DNA from: Acidimicrobiaceae bacterium
GTDB lineage: Bacteria > Actinomycetota > Acidimicrobiia > Acidimicrobiales > MedAcidi-G1
NCBI GenBank assembly: GCA_003541675.1
Contig: DPMC01000267.1
Span: 480-12,597, forward strand
Direction: 5' to 3'
DNA length: 12,118 nt
This document shows, in pieces, positions 1-6,786 of the stretch. The notes below the pieces were generated by a model. It did not search any database and was not told the origin of the DNA. It was given only the letters and a program-made list of their open reading frames with translations. The position numbers and the translations under genes are program-made. Numbering within the stretch: position 1 is the first letter of the stretch; each line of letters opens with the position of its first letter.

Positions 1-1
1 C

Positions 2-1651
2 AACGTGGGCGAGGTCTTCCCCGACCCGGTCTCACCCCTGACCGCCGACCACACTTGGCATGGTGCCGGCAACCGTGGCCTCCTGGACTTCATGACCAGG
101 TTCACCATCGACGCCGACGAACTTGACCCGGGTCAGAAGACCATGTTCGAGATCTTCGGTGGTTACATGTTCCTGAACCTCAGCGTGGCCCGCCTCATGG
201 GCGCCCGCTCGTCGGGCATGACCCCAGAACTGGTTGACCTGGGCTTCTTCGGAACCGGGACTTCCCTGCCGCCCTACGTCGCGCGACCAAAGGACGACGA
301 CCCGGAGATCACCCAGCGAGTCGACGAGATGATGTTCGGGTGGATGACCACCACCGAGGTCCCGGTGGTGGCCGACCAGGTCTCCGAGGTAGCCAACATC
401 GTGGCCACCCGACCCGATCTGGCCACCATTTCGGAAACCGACCTAGTGGCTCGCACCCGGGAGATGCCCCCGGTGTTCAGCCGCCTGTTTGCCACCCATT
501 CGGAAGCCAGCGCGGCGGCCAGCGTCTCGATGGGTGCCATCACGGTGACCGCCCTCGGCGTCGGGAAGCCGGGTCTCGACCTGCGAATCACCGGTGGGCT
601 GGGTGGTGTTGCTTCCGCCGAACCGAGCGACATCCTGTGGACTCTCGGTTGCATGGTGGCCACCTCAGCGGACCTGACCGCAGCGTTCGACGAGGGGCTC
701 GACGGACTGGCCGGACGTCTGGCTGACCTCGGTCCGAGAGGGGCCGACTTCCTCGCTGGCTTCGCCAACTTCACCGCCGCCTACGGGAGTCGTGGCCCCA
801 ACGAGTGGGAACTCCGATCCAGAACCTGGGAGACCCACCCGGAACTCCCATTGGCCCTTATCGACCGCATGCGATTCTCGCCAAACTCCGACAACCCGTC
901 GACGACCAGGGCGACAGCCCATCAGCGCTCCGTCGAGGCCCTCGAACTTCTCCAGTCCATGGTGGCCGACAACGAGGAGGCTGCTGGCACCTTGGCCATC
1001 GCGGTGCCGGCCGCCCGAGCGTGGATCCCGGCCCGCGAGCAGTGCAAGGCGACCATCGTGCGGATCATCCATGAGGTGCGACTCGCCGCCCGGGAACTGG
1101 GACGACGACTGGCCTCAGACGGCCGACTCGCCGATGCCGACCACGTGTTCATGCTTCGCGACGGCGAACTGGAGGCCGCCCTGGCCGGCGACATGGCAGG
1201 GACCGCAGCAGCACGCCAGGTCGACTACCTGGCGCTGTTCGACCTGCAGCCGCCCTACTGGTTCGCCGACGAAGTGCCCGAGTTCGGCCTGCGATCCGAA
1301 GTACCGGTCGTCGAGGGGCCGTCCAAGACCATCCTCCAGGGGATGGGGGGCAGCGCCGGCACCGTAGAGGGACGGGCCCGGGTGGTCCTCGATCTGTCCG
1401 GTCCACTGACCTTCGAGCCGGGTGAAATCCTCGTCGCACCCATCACAGATCCTTCGTGGACGCCATTGTTCGTGCCAGCGGCCGGCGTGGTGGTCGACGT
1501 AGGCGCGGTGATGAGCCACGCAGTAATCGTGAGCCGGGAGTTGGGCATCCCGTGTGTAGTTTCGGCCGTTGGCGCGACAACAAGAATCCCCGATGGGGCC
1601 CTCATCCGGGTCAACGGTGACACCGGGACGGTCACCATCCTCGGGGACTAA
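2..1651 (+). CDS. PEP-utilising enzyme mobile-domain protein, 5' end missing
   Basis: This frame is open from the left edge of the window, so the 5' end is missing. A GTG at 5 could start it, but the first visible residues (NVGEVFPDPVSPLT) match an internal motif of PEP-synthase/rifampicin-phosphotransferase-like proteins, so the true start is probably upstream. About 549 residues are visible. The first ~430 (counted from the GTG) are mostly helical with no motif I can name. The last ~105 (about 440-545) are the PEP-utilising mobile (swivelling phosphohistidine) domain, with the signature MSHAVIVSRELGIPCVV and its phospho-accepting histidine at residue 505. Family members pass phosphate between PEP or ATP and a substrate through this histidine. 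No ATP-grasp domain is visible; it may lie upstream or be absent. It ends 54 bp from the convergent SDR gene. No copy of the shared operator is visible at it. The domain call is firm, the substrate unknown. Confidence 0.85.
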   Translation, partial: NVGEVFPDPVSPLTADHTWHGAGNRGLLDFMTRFTIDADELDPGQKTMFEIFGGYMFLNLSVARLMGARSSGMTPELVDLGFFGTGTSLPPYVARPKDDDPEITQRVDEMMFGWMTTTEVPVVADQVSEVANIVATRPDLATISETDLVARTREMPPVFSRLFATHSEASAAASVSMGAITVTALGVGKPGLDLRITGGLGGVASAEPSDILWTLGCMVATSADLTAAFDEGLDGLAGRLADLGPRGADFLAGFANFTAAYGSRGPNEWELRSRTWETHPELPLALIDRMRFSPNSDNPSTTRATAHQRSVEALELLQSMVADNEEAAGTLAIAVPAARAWIPAREQCKATIVRIIHEVRLAARELGRRLASDGRLADADHVFMLRDGELEAALAGDMAGTAAARQVDYLALFDLQPPYWFADEVPEFGLRSEVPVVEGPSKTILQGMGGSAGTVEGRARVVLDLSGPLTFEPGEILVAPITDPSWTPLFVPAAGVVVDVGAVMSHAVIVSRELGIPCVVSAVGATTRIPDGALIRVNGDTGTVTILGD

Positions 1652-1705
1652 ACCCGCCTCCAGGACTGAACCGCCCTCGACCGGTGAGCCGCCCAAGGGC
1701 TGACC

Positions 1706-2689
1706 TCAGGAACAGGCGGGGGCCCACTCAGGGTCAAGCAGCCCGCCGGCGATCAGCCACCGGATGGTGTCGGCCAACGTCTCAGTGACCGGACGCCACG
1801 ACCCCAGTCCACCGTCGGCGAGCAACGCGGCGTCATCGCCCGGGACTATGCCCAACATGATTTTCACCGCCTCGTCGTCGACCATACCCTTCAAGGCCGA
1901 AGCTGGAGTGGGAAACAACGCCCGGTCCCGGCCGGTGGCCTCGGTGACCCGGGCGTGGAACTCGTCCCACGTCATGTAGGTGCCGCCAGCCACGTATCGC
2001 TTCGGTCCCCGGCCAGGTGTCATCAGGCCGGCAATGGCTGCGCCGAGGTCACGGACGTCGACCAGCAGCCATCCACCCGAAGCCAGACTCATCATCATCT
2101 CGGTGGACAGCGTGGGAATGAAGGTGGCCGCCAACACGTTCAGCCCCAGATCATCGGGCCCCGTCACCCCGGCCGGATAGATGATGGATACCGGCATACC
2201 GTTGTCCTGCATGGCCCGTGCGTGTTCCTCGGCCACCGCCTTGGATGCGTTATACGGGTTTCCCCCTCCCTGCACCGGATCGTCGCCGGAGAGCACGTCA
2301 CCGGTCGGCGGAAAGATCACCGACATGGTCGACAGGTGGACAATGGGGTCGCACTCGGCGGCCGCTGCGGCATTGAGCACATTGACCGCTCCGGGGGCGT
2401 TGACCTCCAGCGCGTGGTGCATTTGCTCGGGATCCAGACTGGTGAACGCCGCGGTATGGACGCAGGCGTCGCAGCCCTCGAGCGCAGTTGTCACGGCATC
2501 GAGGTCGGTCATGTCGCCGAGCACGGCCTCAACCTTGTTCGCCGAACCGTCGATGCCATGCATAGCCAGCATCCGATCCAACTTGTCGCCATCGCGCACC
2601 AGTGCCCGCACTTCGTGCCCGGCCGCCATCAGGGCGGCCAGCGTGTGACCTCCGATGAACCCTGTTGCTCCGGTCAACATGACCCGCAT
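1706..2689 (-). CDS. NAD(P)-dependent extended SDR (epimerase/dehydratase family)
   Basis: This encodes 327 residues of an extended short-chain dehydrogenase/reductase, probably cytoplasmic, oxidising or reducing a hydroxyl/keto group with NAD(P). The N-terminus has the Rossmann glycine motif TGATGFIGGH (residues 6-15). The catalytic pair is YNASK (Y146, K150), with a likely catalytic serine or threonine in HLSTMS (119-123). The layout resembles dihydroflavonol-reductase and 3-beta-hydroxysteroid-dehydrogenase-like proteins. The ATG at 2689 was chosen because a strong ribosome-binding sequence (AGGGGA, 2697-2702 on the minus strand) sits 7 nt before it and the Rossmann fold starts at once. 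An upstream extension to 2782 adds 31 residues unlike any SDR. The gene is divergent from the ferredoxin/P450 pair, with 209 bp between them holding one copy of the shared operator, about 138 bp from this start. The substrate is unknown; a hydroxylated product of the P450 is a reasonable guess. Confidence 0.88.
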   Translation of the reverse strand: MRVMLTGATGFIGGHTLAALMAAGHEVRALVRDGDKLDRMLAMHGIDGSANKVEAVLGDMTDLDAVTTALEGCDACVHTAAFTSLDPEQMHHALEVNAPGAVNVLNAAAAAECDPIVHLSTMSVIFPPTGDVLSGDDPVQGGGNPYNASKAVAEEHARAMQDNGMPVSIIYPAGVTGPDDLGLNVLAATFIPTLSTEMMMSLASGGWLLVDVRDLGAAIAGLMTPGRGPKRYVAGGTYMTWDEFHARVTEATGRDRALFPTPASALKGMVDDEAVKIMLGIVPGDDAALLADGGLGSWRPVTETLADTIRWLIAGGLLDPEWAPACS

Positions 2690-2696
2690 CGCCGAT

Positions 2697-2702
2697 TCCC
2701 CT
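2697..2702 (-). promoter_or_regulatory. Ribosome-binding site fixing the SDR start
   Basis: AGGGGA on the minus strand lies 7 nt upstream of the ATG at 2689. It decides between that start and the in-frame upstream alternatives reaching 2782, which have no comparable site. Confidence 0.7.
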
Positions 2703-2826
2703 TCCGCCCGGCACCGTGCCGGGAACAATCGGACCGTAGCCCCCTGTTGGTACCGGCGATCAGCCCGAACCGTTGATAACACCGATTATCCACGAGTCTG
2801 CTGGCGCGCTATCCTGTCTCCAGAGG

Positions 2827-2842
2827 TTAGCCAAACGGCTAA
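2827..2842. promoter_or_regulatory. Operator copy 1: TTAGCC-N4-GGCTAA palindrome
   Basis: Perfect 6-bp inverted arms TTAGCC and GGCTAA flank AAAC. The site lies 57 bp upstream of the ferredoxin start and 138 bp upstream of the divergent SDR start. The same palindrome recurs at three other promoters in the window. Possible -10 boxes lie on either side: TATCCT at 2810-2815, which would put the operator at or just after the transcription start, and TAGCAT at 2843-2848, which abuts it. Either arrangement suits a repressor. Binding by the TetR proteins encoded at 7979-9183 is inferred. Confidence 0.75.
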
Positions 2843-2882
2843 TAGCATCTACAGGTCGTGAAAACACATGGACCGGGGTTCC

Positions 2883-2889
2883 GGGGGAG
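2883..2889 (+). promoter_or_regulatory. Ribosome-binding site for the ferredoxin
   Basis: GGGGGAG lies 9 nt before the ATG at 2899. The earlier in-frame ATG at 2890 directly abuts this sequence, leaving no spacing, so it is unlikely to be the start. Confidence 0.65.
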
Positions 2890-2898
2890 ATGACACCG

Positions 2899-3096
2899 AT
2901 GAAGATCAAGGTCGATGCCGAAAGATGTGAAGGCCATAGCCGGTGCTACTCGCTGGCCCCCGAGCTGGTTGACGTGGACGACCTAGGCAACGCCTTCGAG
3001 TTGAACGACGGCGAGGTGCCCGCCGGACTCCAGGACAAGGCCCGCCTCATTGTCGACAACTGCCCCGAGTTCGCCATCACCATCGAGGAGGGCTGA
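2899..3096 (+). CDS. Small ferredoxin (3Fe-4S/4Fe-4S type), P450 partner
   Basis: This encodes 65 residues of a small soluble ferredoxin that most likely delivers electrons to the P450 beginning 3 nt after its stop codon. The cluster motif is CEGHSRC (C10, H13, C16) with a distal CP pair at C55-P56. That is the C-x2-x-x2-C...CP pattern of actinobacterial single-cluster ferredoxins, in which the residue in the place of the fourth cysteine varies; here it is histidine. The protein is acidic, as expected of an electron carrier docking on a basic P450 surface. The ATG at 2899 is favoured over that at 2890 by ribosome-binding-site spacing, and MKIKVDAERC is the usual N-terminus. No ferredoxin reductase is seen in the window, so a shared reductase elsewhere is presumably used. 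Expression is probably governed by operator copy 1. Confidence 0.93.
   Translation: MKIKVDAERCEGHSRCYSLAPELVDVDDLGNAFELNDGEVPAGLQDKARLIVDNCPEFAITIEEG
3085..3092 (+). promoter_or_regulatory. Ribosome-binding site for the P450 inside the ferredoxin 3' end
   Basis: GAGGAGGG overlaps the last ferredoxin codons and is 7 nt from the P450 ATG. With the 3-nt intergenic gap this indicates coupled translation of the electron-transfer pair. Confidence 0.7.
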
Positions 3097-3099
3097 TCC

Positions 3100-4365
3100 A
3101 TGACCAAGACCACCGACACCCACAGCGATCCAGCTGCCGACGCGGTGGCCGCCTCCATCCCCGAGCGCTGCCCGGTCTCCGATGTCACCACCGACTACGA
3201 CATGTTCGACGCGGACTACCTGCGCGACCCCTTCACGGCCTGGGCCGAGATGCGAGACCGCTGCCCGATCGCCCACACCGACCGCTACGGCGGCTCATGG
3301 CTCCCCACGAAGTACGACGACCTTCAGGCCATGGCCAAGATGGTTCCTGAACTGTCGTCCAAGTCGCCCATCGTGATCGACTTGCCCGAGGCACTCGTCA
3401 AGGGCGACTCCACTGGCTACAACGCGGCCGCCCCCATCACCGCAGACCCGCCTGAGCAAAATTGGACCCGCCGGGCCCTGCTCCCCCACTTCACTCCCAA
3501 GGGCATCGCAGCGGAGACCGAGTACACCAAGCGGCTCTGCCACGAACTCATCGACGGATTCATCGAGAACGGCAGCTGCGACGCAGCAGTCGACTACGCC
3601 CAGCAGATCCCGCCCCGGGTCATCGCCAAGAAGCTCGGCGTGGACGCCTCCATGGTGGACGACTTCATCGAGTGGGTCCGCGGTGTGCTGGAGCTGGGCC
3701 TTCAACAGCCCGAGTTGCGGGCCAAGTACCGCGACATCATTCGCGAGTTCTTCGCCGCCGAGGTGGCTGACCGACGAGCCAACCCGAAGGACGACCTAAT
3801 CACTGCCCTCTGTCAGACGGAGCACGAAGGCAGCTTCCTGCCCGACGAGGTGATCATCGGCATGTGCAATCTGCAGCTGGTGGCCGGCATCGACACCACC
3901 TGGTCGTCGATCGGCTCAGCCCTGTGGCACCTCGCCAGCCACGATGACGATCGGCGACGCCTGGTCGACGAGCCCGACCTGTGGAACACCGCGGTCGAGG
4001 AGCTGCTGCGTTTCTACGCCCCGGTGACCATGGCCCGTAACGCAGCCGAGGACATCGAATACGGCGGGGTGAAGTTCAAGAAGGGCGACAAGATTCTCAT
4101 GAACTTCCCTGGCGCCAACCACGACCCCGACCACTTCGAGGACGCCCACGAGGTGCATCTGGACCGCCAGCGGAACCGACACGTGGCCTTTGGTATCGGC
4201 ATCCACCGGTGTGCGGGCTCGAACCTGGCCCGAATGGAGATGGAAGTAGCGCTCAAGACCTGGATGGAACGCATCCCCGAGTTCACGCTGTCAGATCCAG
4301 ACGCCGTGACGTGGGCCGGCGGCCAGGTGCGCGGACCCCGCATCCTCCCAGTCACGTTTTCCTAG
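3100..4365 (+). CDS. Cytochrome P450 monooxygenase
   Basis: This encodes a 421-residue soluble bacterial class I P450 that hydroxylates a carbon substrate using O2 and electrons from the adjacent ferredoxin. All family hallmarks are present. The I-helix oxygen-activation motif is AGIDTT (262-267), the K-helix ExxR is E301-LL-R304, and the haem-binding loop is FGIGIHRCAG (364-373) with the axial thiolate Cys371. The length is typical and there is no membrane anchor. ATG 3100 follows a strong ribosome-binding site. The gene forms a two-gene operon with the ferredoxin, and its stop codon is only 4 bp from the end of the convergent sulfatase gene, so there is no room for a terminator between them. 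I cannot assign a CYP family. The neighbours (sulfatase, acyl-CoA dehydrogenase, crotonase, ADH) suggest a lipid-, terpene- or steroid-like substrate, but that is inference. Confidence 0.96.
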   Translation: MTKTTDTHSDPAADAVAASIPERCPVSDVTTDYDMFDADYLRDPFTAWAEMRDRCPIAHTDRYGGSWLPTKYDDLQAMAKMVPELSSKSPIVIDLPEALVKGDSTGYNAAAPITADPPEQNWTRRALLPHFTPKGIAAETEYTKRLCHELIDGFIENGSCDAAVDYAQQIPPRVIAKKLGVDASMVDDFIEWVRGVLELGLQQPELRAKYRDIIREFFAAEVADRRANPKDDLITALCQTEHEGSFLPDEVIIGMCNLQLVAGIDTTWSSIGSALWHLASHDDDRRRLVDEPDLWNTAVEELLRFYAPVTMARNAAEDIEYGGVKFKKGDKILMNFPGANHDPDHFEDAHEVHLDRQRNRHVAFGIGIHRCAGSNLARMEMEVALKTWMERIPEFTLSDPDAVTWAGGQVRGPRILPVTFS

Positions 4366-4369
4366 GGCG

Positions 4370-6694
4370 CTACTGGGCGACCGACTCGGCGTGGAATATC
4401 CCGGCGGCCACGGCGGTCCGGGTGGTCTCGTCCACCTCGCTCAGCAACTCGACGGTGACGCTACCGATGGTGGCCGTGCACGTGAACCCATGGGGGTAGG
4501 GCCCCACCGGTGATCCGGTGTCGGTACCTACGTCGAAGCTCTCGCCCCCCATGGCAAACACCACGGGCACCGTCTGTTCAAGACGAGCCTGGCCCACGAC
4601 CTGACCGTCCACCGCCAACGTAGCGGTACCACCGGCGCCGAAGCCTCCGTCCGAATCGAACAACAGCGCTACCTCCCGGCGGCCGGGTGCCAACGGTTCG
4701 ACTGCGGCGACTGTGGTACGGACATGGCCATAGAGGTTGTAATGCCACGTCGGCCGACCTTCGTCGAGGTAGATCGCCCAACCGTTGAAGCTCCCGCCCT
4801 GACAGACGATGACCCCTTCTGGCGTCCCCTCAGGCACCTCGAGGTCACAGGTGATCCGGTAAGAGCGATTCTTGATGTTCAGGACGACCCGCTCGGGCAT
4901 CCGAACGTGCGCCGTGGTGTAGGTCATCCGGGTGACCCCGACCGGCACCGACGGTGCTCGCATCGCCGGATCCAGGTTCATCGCCGCGTCTCGCAGCGGG
5001 TACACCCCGTTTCGCAGACACTCGGCGTCAAACAGGTCACGCATCTCCGCTAGCAACTCGGGTCGCTCGTCGGCCAGATCGTGGCTCTGGGAGAAGTCCT
5101 CACGCAGGTCATAGAGTTCCCACGATTCCTGTGGACCGTCGAAGGGAACCGAGCCGAACCGGATCCACGGCAGCCGGCCGTGGAAACACGACGCCATGAA
5201 ACCTTCGTGGTAGATGCCGCGGTTGCCCATCATCTCGAAGTACTGGGTACGTCGGCCCTCCACCCCGGGATCGGTGAACGACGCCAACATCGACTGGCCC
5301 TCGATGGGCATCTGGTCGATCCCGTTCACCGAGGTCGGTGGCTCGATACCCGCCGCGGCGAGGATGGTGGGGGCAAGATCGATGACGTGGTGGAACTGGT
5401 CTCGAATTGCTCCGGCGTCGGTGATACGACGGGGCCACGACACGGCCAGCCCATTGCGTGTGCCGCCGAAATGCGATGCCACCTGCTTCATCCACTGGAA
5501 AGGCGCGTCCAGTGCCCATGCCCAACCCACGTTGTAGTGGCATTCACTGTGCTCGGTCCCGAAGTCGTCGATGTGTTGGAGCAGGAACTCCGGGTCCTCC
5601 TCGAAACCGTTCTGGAGGGCCGGTAGCGACCAGGTGCCGTCGATACGACCCTCAGCCGACGCCCCGTTGTCGCCGGTGACGTAGATAAAGAGTGTGTTCT
5701 CCCACTCGCCAATGCCCTCGAGAGCGTCGATTAGGCGGGCCACCTGGGCATCAGTGTGAGCCAGAAAGGCGGCGAACACCTCCATGAGGCGGCGGGCCAC
5801 CGGCTTATACCGGTCGGGGTACTCGTCCCATGATGGGACCACGTCAGGGCGGGATGTGTTAACCGTGCCCGACGGGATGACACCCATCTCGAGTTGCCGC
5901 TCGAAGATGGACTGGCGGAGGTCGTCCCACCCCTCGTCGAAGAACCCACTGAAGCGGTCCAGCCATGCGTCCGGTACCTGGAGGGGGGTGTGGACGGCCC
6001 CCGGCGAGAAATAGCAGAGGAACGGCTTGTCGGGCCGGTGGGCCTTGACCCGCTGCATCCACTCGATGGCCTTATCGGCCATGTCCTCGGTGAGGTGGTA
6101 GTCATCGCGCCCCTCGTAGGGGGCGATTGGTGTGGTCTGGTCGTACAGGTCGGGTTCGAACTGCGAGGTCTCGGCTCCGGGGAACCCATAGAAGCGGTCG
6201 AACCCCAGGCCGGTAGGCCAACGGTCGAACGGCCCGGCCGGGCCGGTCTCCCATGATGGGGTGAGGTGGCCCTTGCCAAACATGCCGGTGGTGTAGCCGT
6301 TCTGGCGTAGCACCTCGGCCACGGTGGCCGCTTCGCGAGGAATGATCGAGTCGTAAGCTGGAAAGCCATTGGCCGCCTCGGTGATTCGACCCATGTGGAC
6401 GGTGTGGTGGTTTCGACCGGTCAGCATCGAGGCCCGGGTGGGAGCGCAGATGGCCGTCGTGTGGAAACGGTTGAAGCGCAGTCCCTCGGCGGCCACCCGT
6501 TCCAGCCCGGGCGCCGGGACCGGGCCTCCGAAGGCCCCGAACGACCCGAAGCCAACGTCGTCGAGCAGCACGAGCACGACATTGGGAGCGTCCTCCGGGG
6601 CGGAGTCCAGGACGATCGGGTCGGGTACGCAGTCCTCGGTGAGGCGCCCGATGGTTCCCTTGTAGGGCGGGGTGGGACGGGGGACGGCGGTCAT
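4370..6694 (-). CDS. Cys-type sulfatase (AtsA-like arylsulfatase)
   Basis: This encodes a 774-residue sulfatase of the alkaline-phosphatase superfamily, hydrolysing a sulfate ester to alcohol plus sulfate. The formylglycine signature is CAPTRASMLTG (C83, P85, R87). Other residues match known sulfatase active sites: D45-D46 and D342-N343 for calcium, K141/H143 in GKGH, H235, and K403. Cys83 must be converted to formylglycine by a maturase not encoded here. After about residue 625 comes a beta-rich domain (CQGGSFNGWAIYL, FDSDGGFGAGG, DTGSPVG) like that of mycobacterial AtsA-type sulfatases of similar size. No signal peptide is visible, so the enzyme is probably cytoplasmic and its substrate must enter the cell. 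The ATG at 6694 has GGAGA about 10 nt upstream. It is divergent from the acyl-CoA dehydrogenase, with operator copy 2 between them, 65 bp from this start. The substrate (aryl, alkyl or steryl sulfate) is undetermined. Confidence 0.95.
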   Translation of the reverse strand: MTAVPRPTPPYKGTIGRLTEDCVPDPIVLDSAPEDAPNVVLVLLDDVGFGSFGAFGGPVPAPGLERVAAEGLRFNRFHTTAICAPTRASMLTGRNHHTVHMGRITEAANGFPAYDSIIPREAATVAEVLRQNGYTTGMFGKGHLTPSWETGPAGPFDRWPTGLGFDRFYGFPGAETSQFEPDLYDQTTPIAPYEGRDDYHLTEDMADKAIEWMQRVKAHRPDKPFLCYFSPGAVHTPLQVPDAWLDRFSGFFDEGWDDLRQSIFERQLEMGVIPSGTVNTSRPDVVPSWDEYPDRYKPVARRLMEVFAAFLAHTDAQVARLIDALEGIGEWENTLFIYVTGDNGASAEGRIDGTWSLPALQNGFEEDPEFLLQHIDDFGTEHSECHYNVGWAWALDAPFQWMKQVASHFGGTRNGLAVSWPRRITDAGAIRDQFHHVIDLAPTILAAAGIEPPTSVNGIDQMPIEGQSMLASFTDPGVEGRRTQYFEMMGNRGIYHEGFMASCFHGRLPWIRFGSVPFDGPQESWELYDLREDFSQSHDLADERPELLAEMRDLFDAECLRNGVYPLRDAAMNLDPAMRAPSVPVGVTRMTYTTAHVRMPERVVLNIKNRSYRITCDLEVPEGTPEGVIVCQGGSFNGWAIYLDEGRPTWHYNLYGHVRTTVAAVEPLAPGRREVALLFDSDGGFGAGGTATLAVDGQVVGQARLEQTVPVVFAMGGESFDVGTDTGSPVGPYPHGFTCTATIGSVTVELLSEVDETTRTAVAAGIFHAESVAQ

Positions 6695-6759
6695 TGGTCA
6701 GGATCTCCAACTCTGCGGGCAAGAACCGGGCTCGCGGGGGCTGGCCAGTGGCCCCATTC

Positions 6760-6775
6760 TTGGCCATCTGGCTAA
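6760..6775. promoter_or_regulatory. Operator copy 2: degenerate TTGGCC-N4-GGCTAA
   Basis: The right arm GGCTAA is intact and the left arm has one change (TTGGCC for TTAGCC), with ATCT between. The site lies between the divergent sulfatase and acyl-CoA dehydrogenase genes and ends 11 bp before the latter's ATG. Its right end overlaps the -10 box TAACAT, so a bound repressor would block transcription of the acyl-CoA dehydrogenase directly. The mismatch may make it a weaker site than the other three. A short unrelated palindrome, GGCCAGTGGCC, lies at 6743-6753. Confidence 0.6.
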
Positions 6776-6778
6776 CAT
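6773..6778 (+). promoter_or_regulatory. Predicted -10 box for leaderless acyl-CoA dehydrogenase transcript
   Basis: TAACAT fits the actinobacterial TANNNT -10 pattern and ends 8 nt before the ATG at 6787. The start codon lacks a ribosome-binding sequence (GGTCAC precedes it). Together this suggests transcription starts at or next to the A of the ATG. No clear -35 is visible. Confidence 0.45.
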
Positions 6779-6786
6779 GCGGTCAC

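Noticed and set aside
1692..1701. GCCC-AA-GGGC inverted repeat between the PEP-domain gene and the SDR as a terminator
   Set aside because: The 4-bp stem with a 2-nt loop cannot form a useful hairpin and no T-run follows. No convincing terminator is visible in the 54-bp gap.
1955..2776. 273-residue plus-strand open frame opposite the SDR
   Set aside because: It has no recognisable motif and is rich in His, Gly and Arg; the minus strand has a complete SDR with its catalytic residues.
2690..2782. N-terminal extension of the SDR to a start at 2782
   Set aside because: The 31 extra residues do not resemble an SDR, and the Rossmann motif begins right after the ATG at 2689, which has a strong ribosome-binding site.
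6743..6753. GGCCAGTGGCC as another operator copy
   Set aside because: It lacks the TTA/TAA ends and the 4-bp spacer of the shared motif; GGCC palindromes are common in DNA of this composition.
6102..6767. 221-residue minus-strand frame overlapping the sulfatase 5' end
   Set aside because: It is Arg/Pro/Gly-rich out-of-frame translation of the sulfatase gene, with no domain.
6694..6786. Upstream TTG start at 6694 for the acyl-CoA dehydrogenase
   Set aside because: The added 31 residues are unlike the family and would run through the operator and promoter; the ATG at 6787 gives a normal N-terminus.
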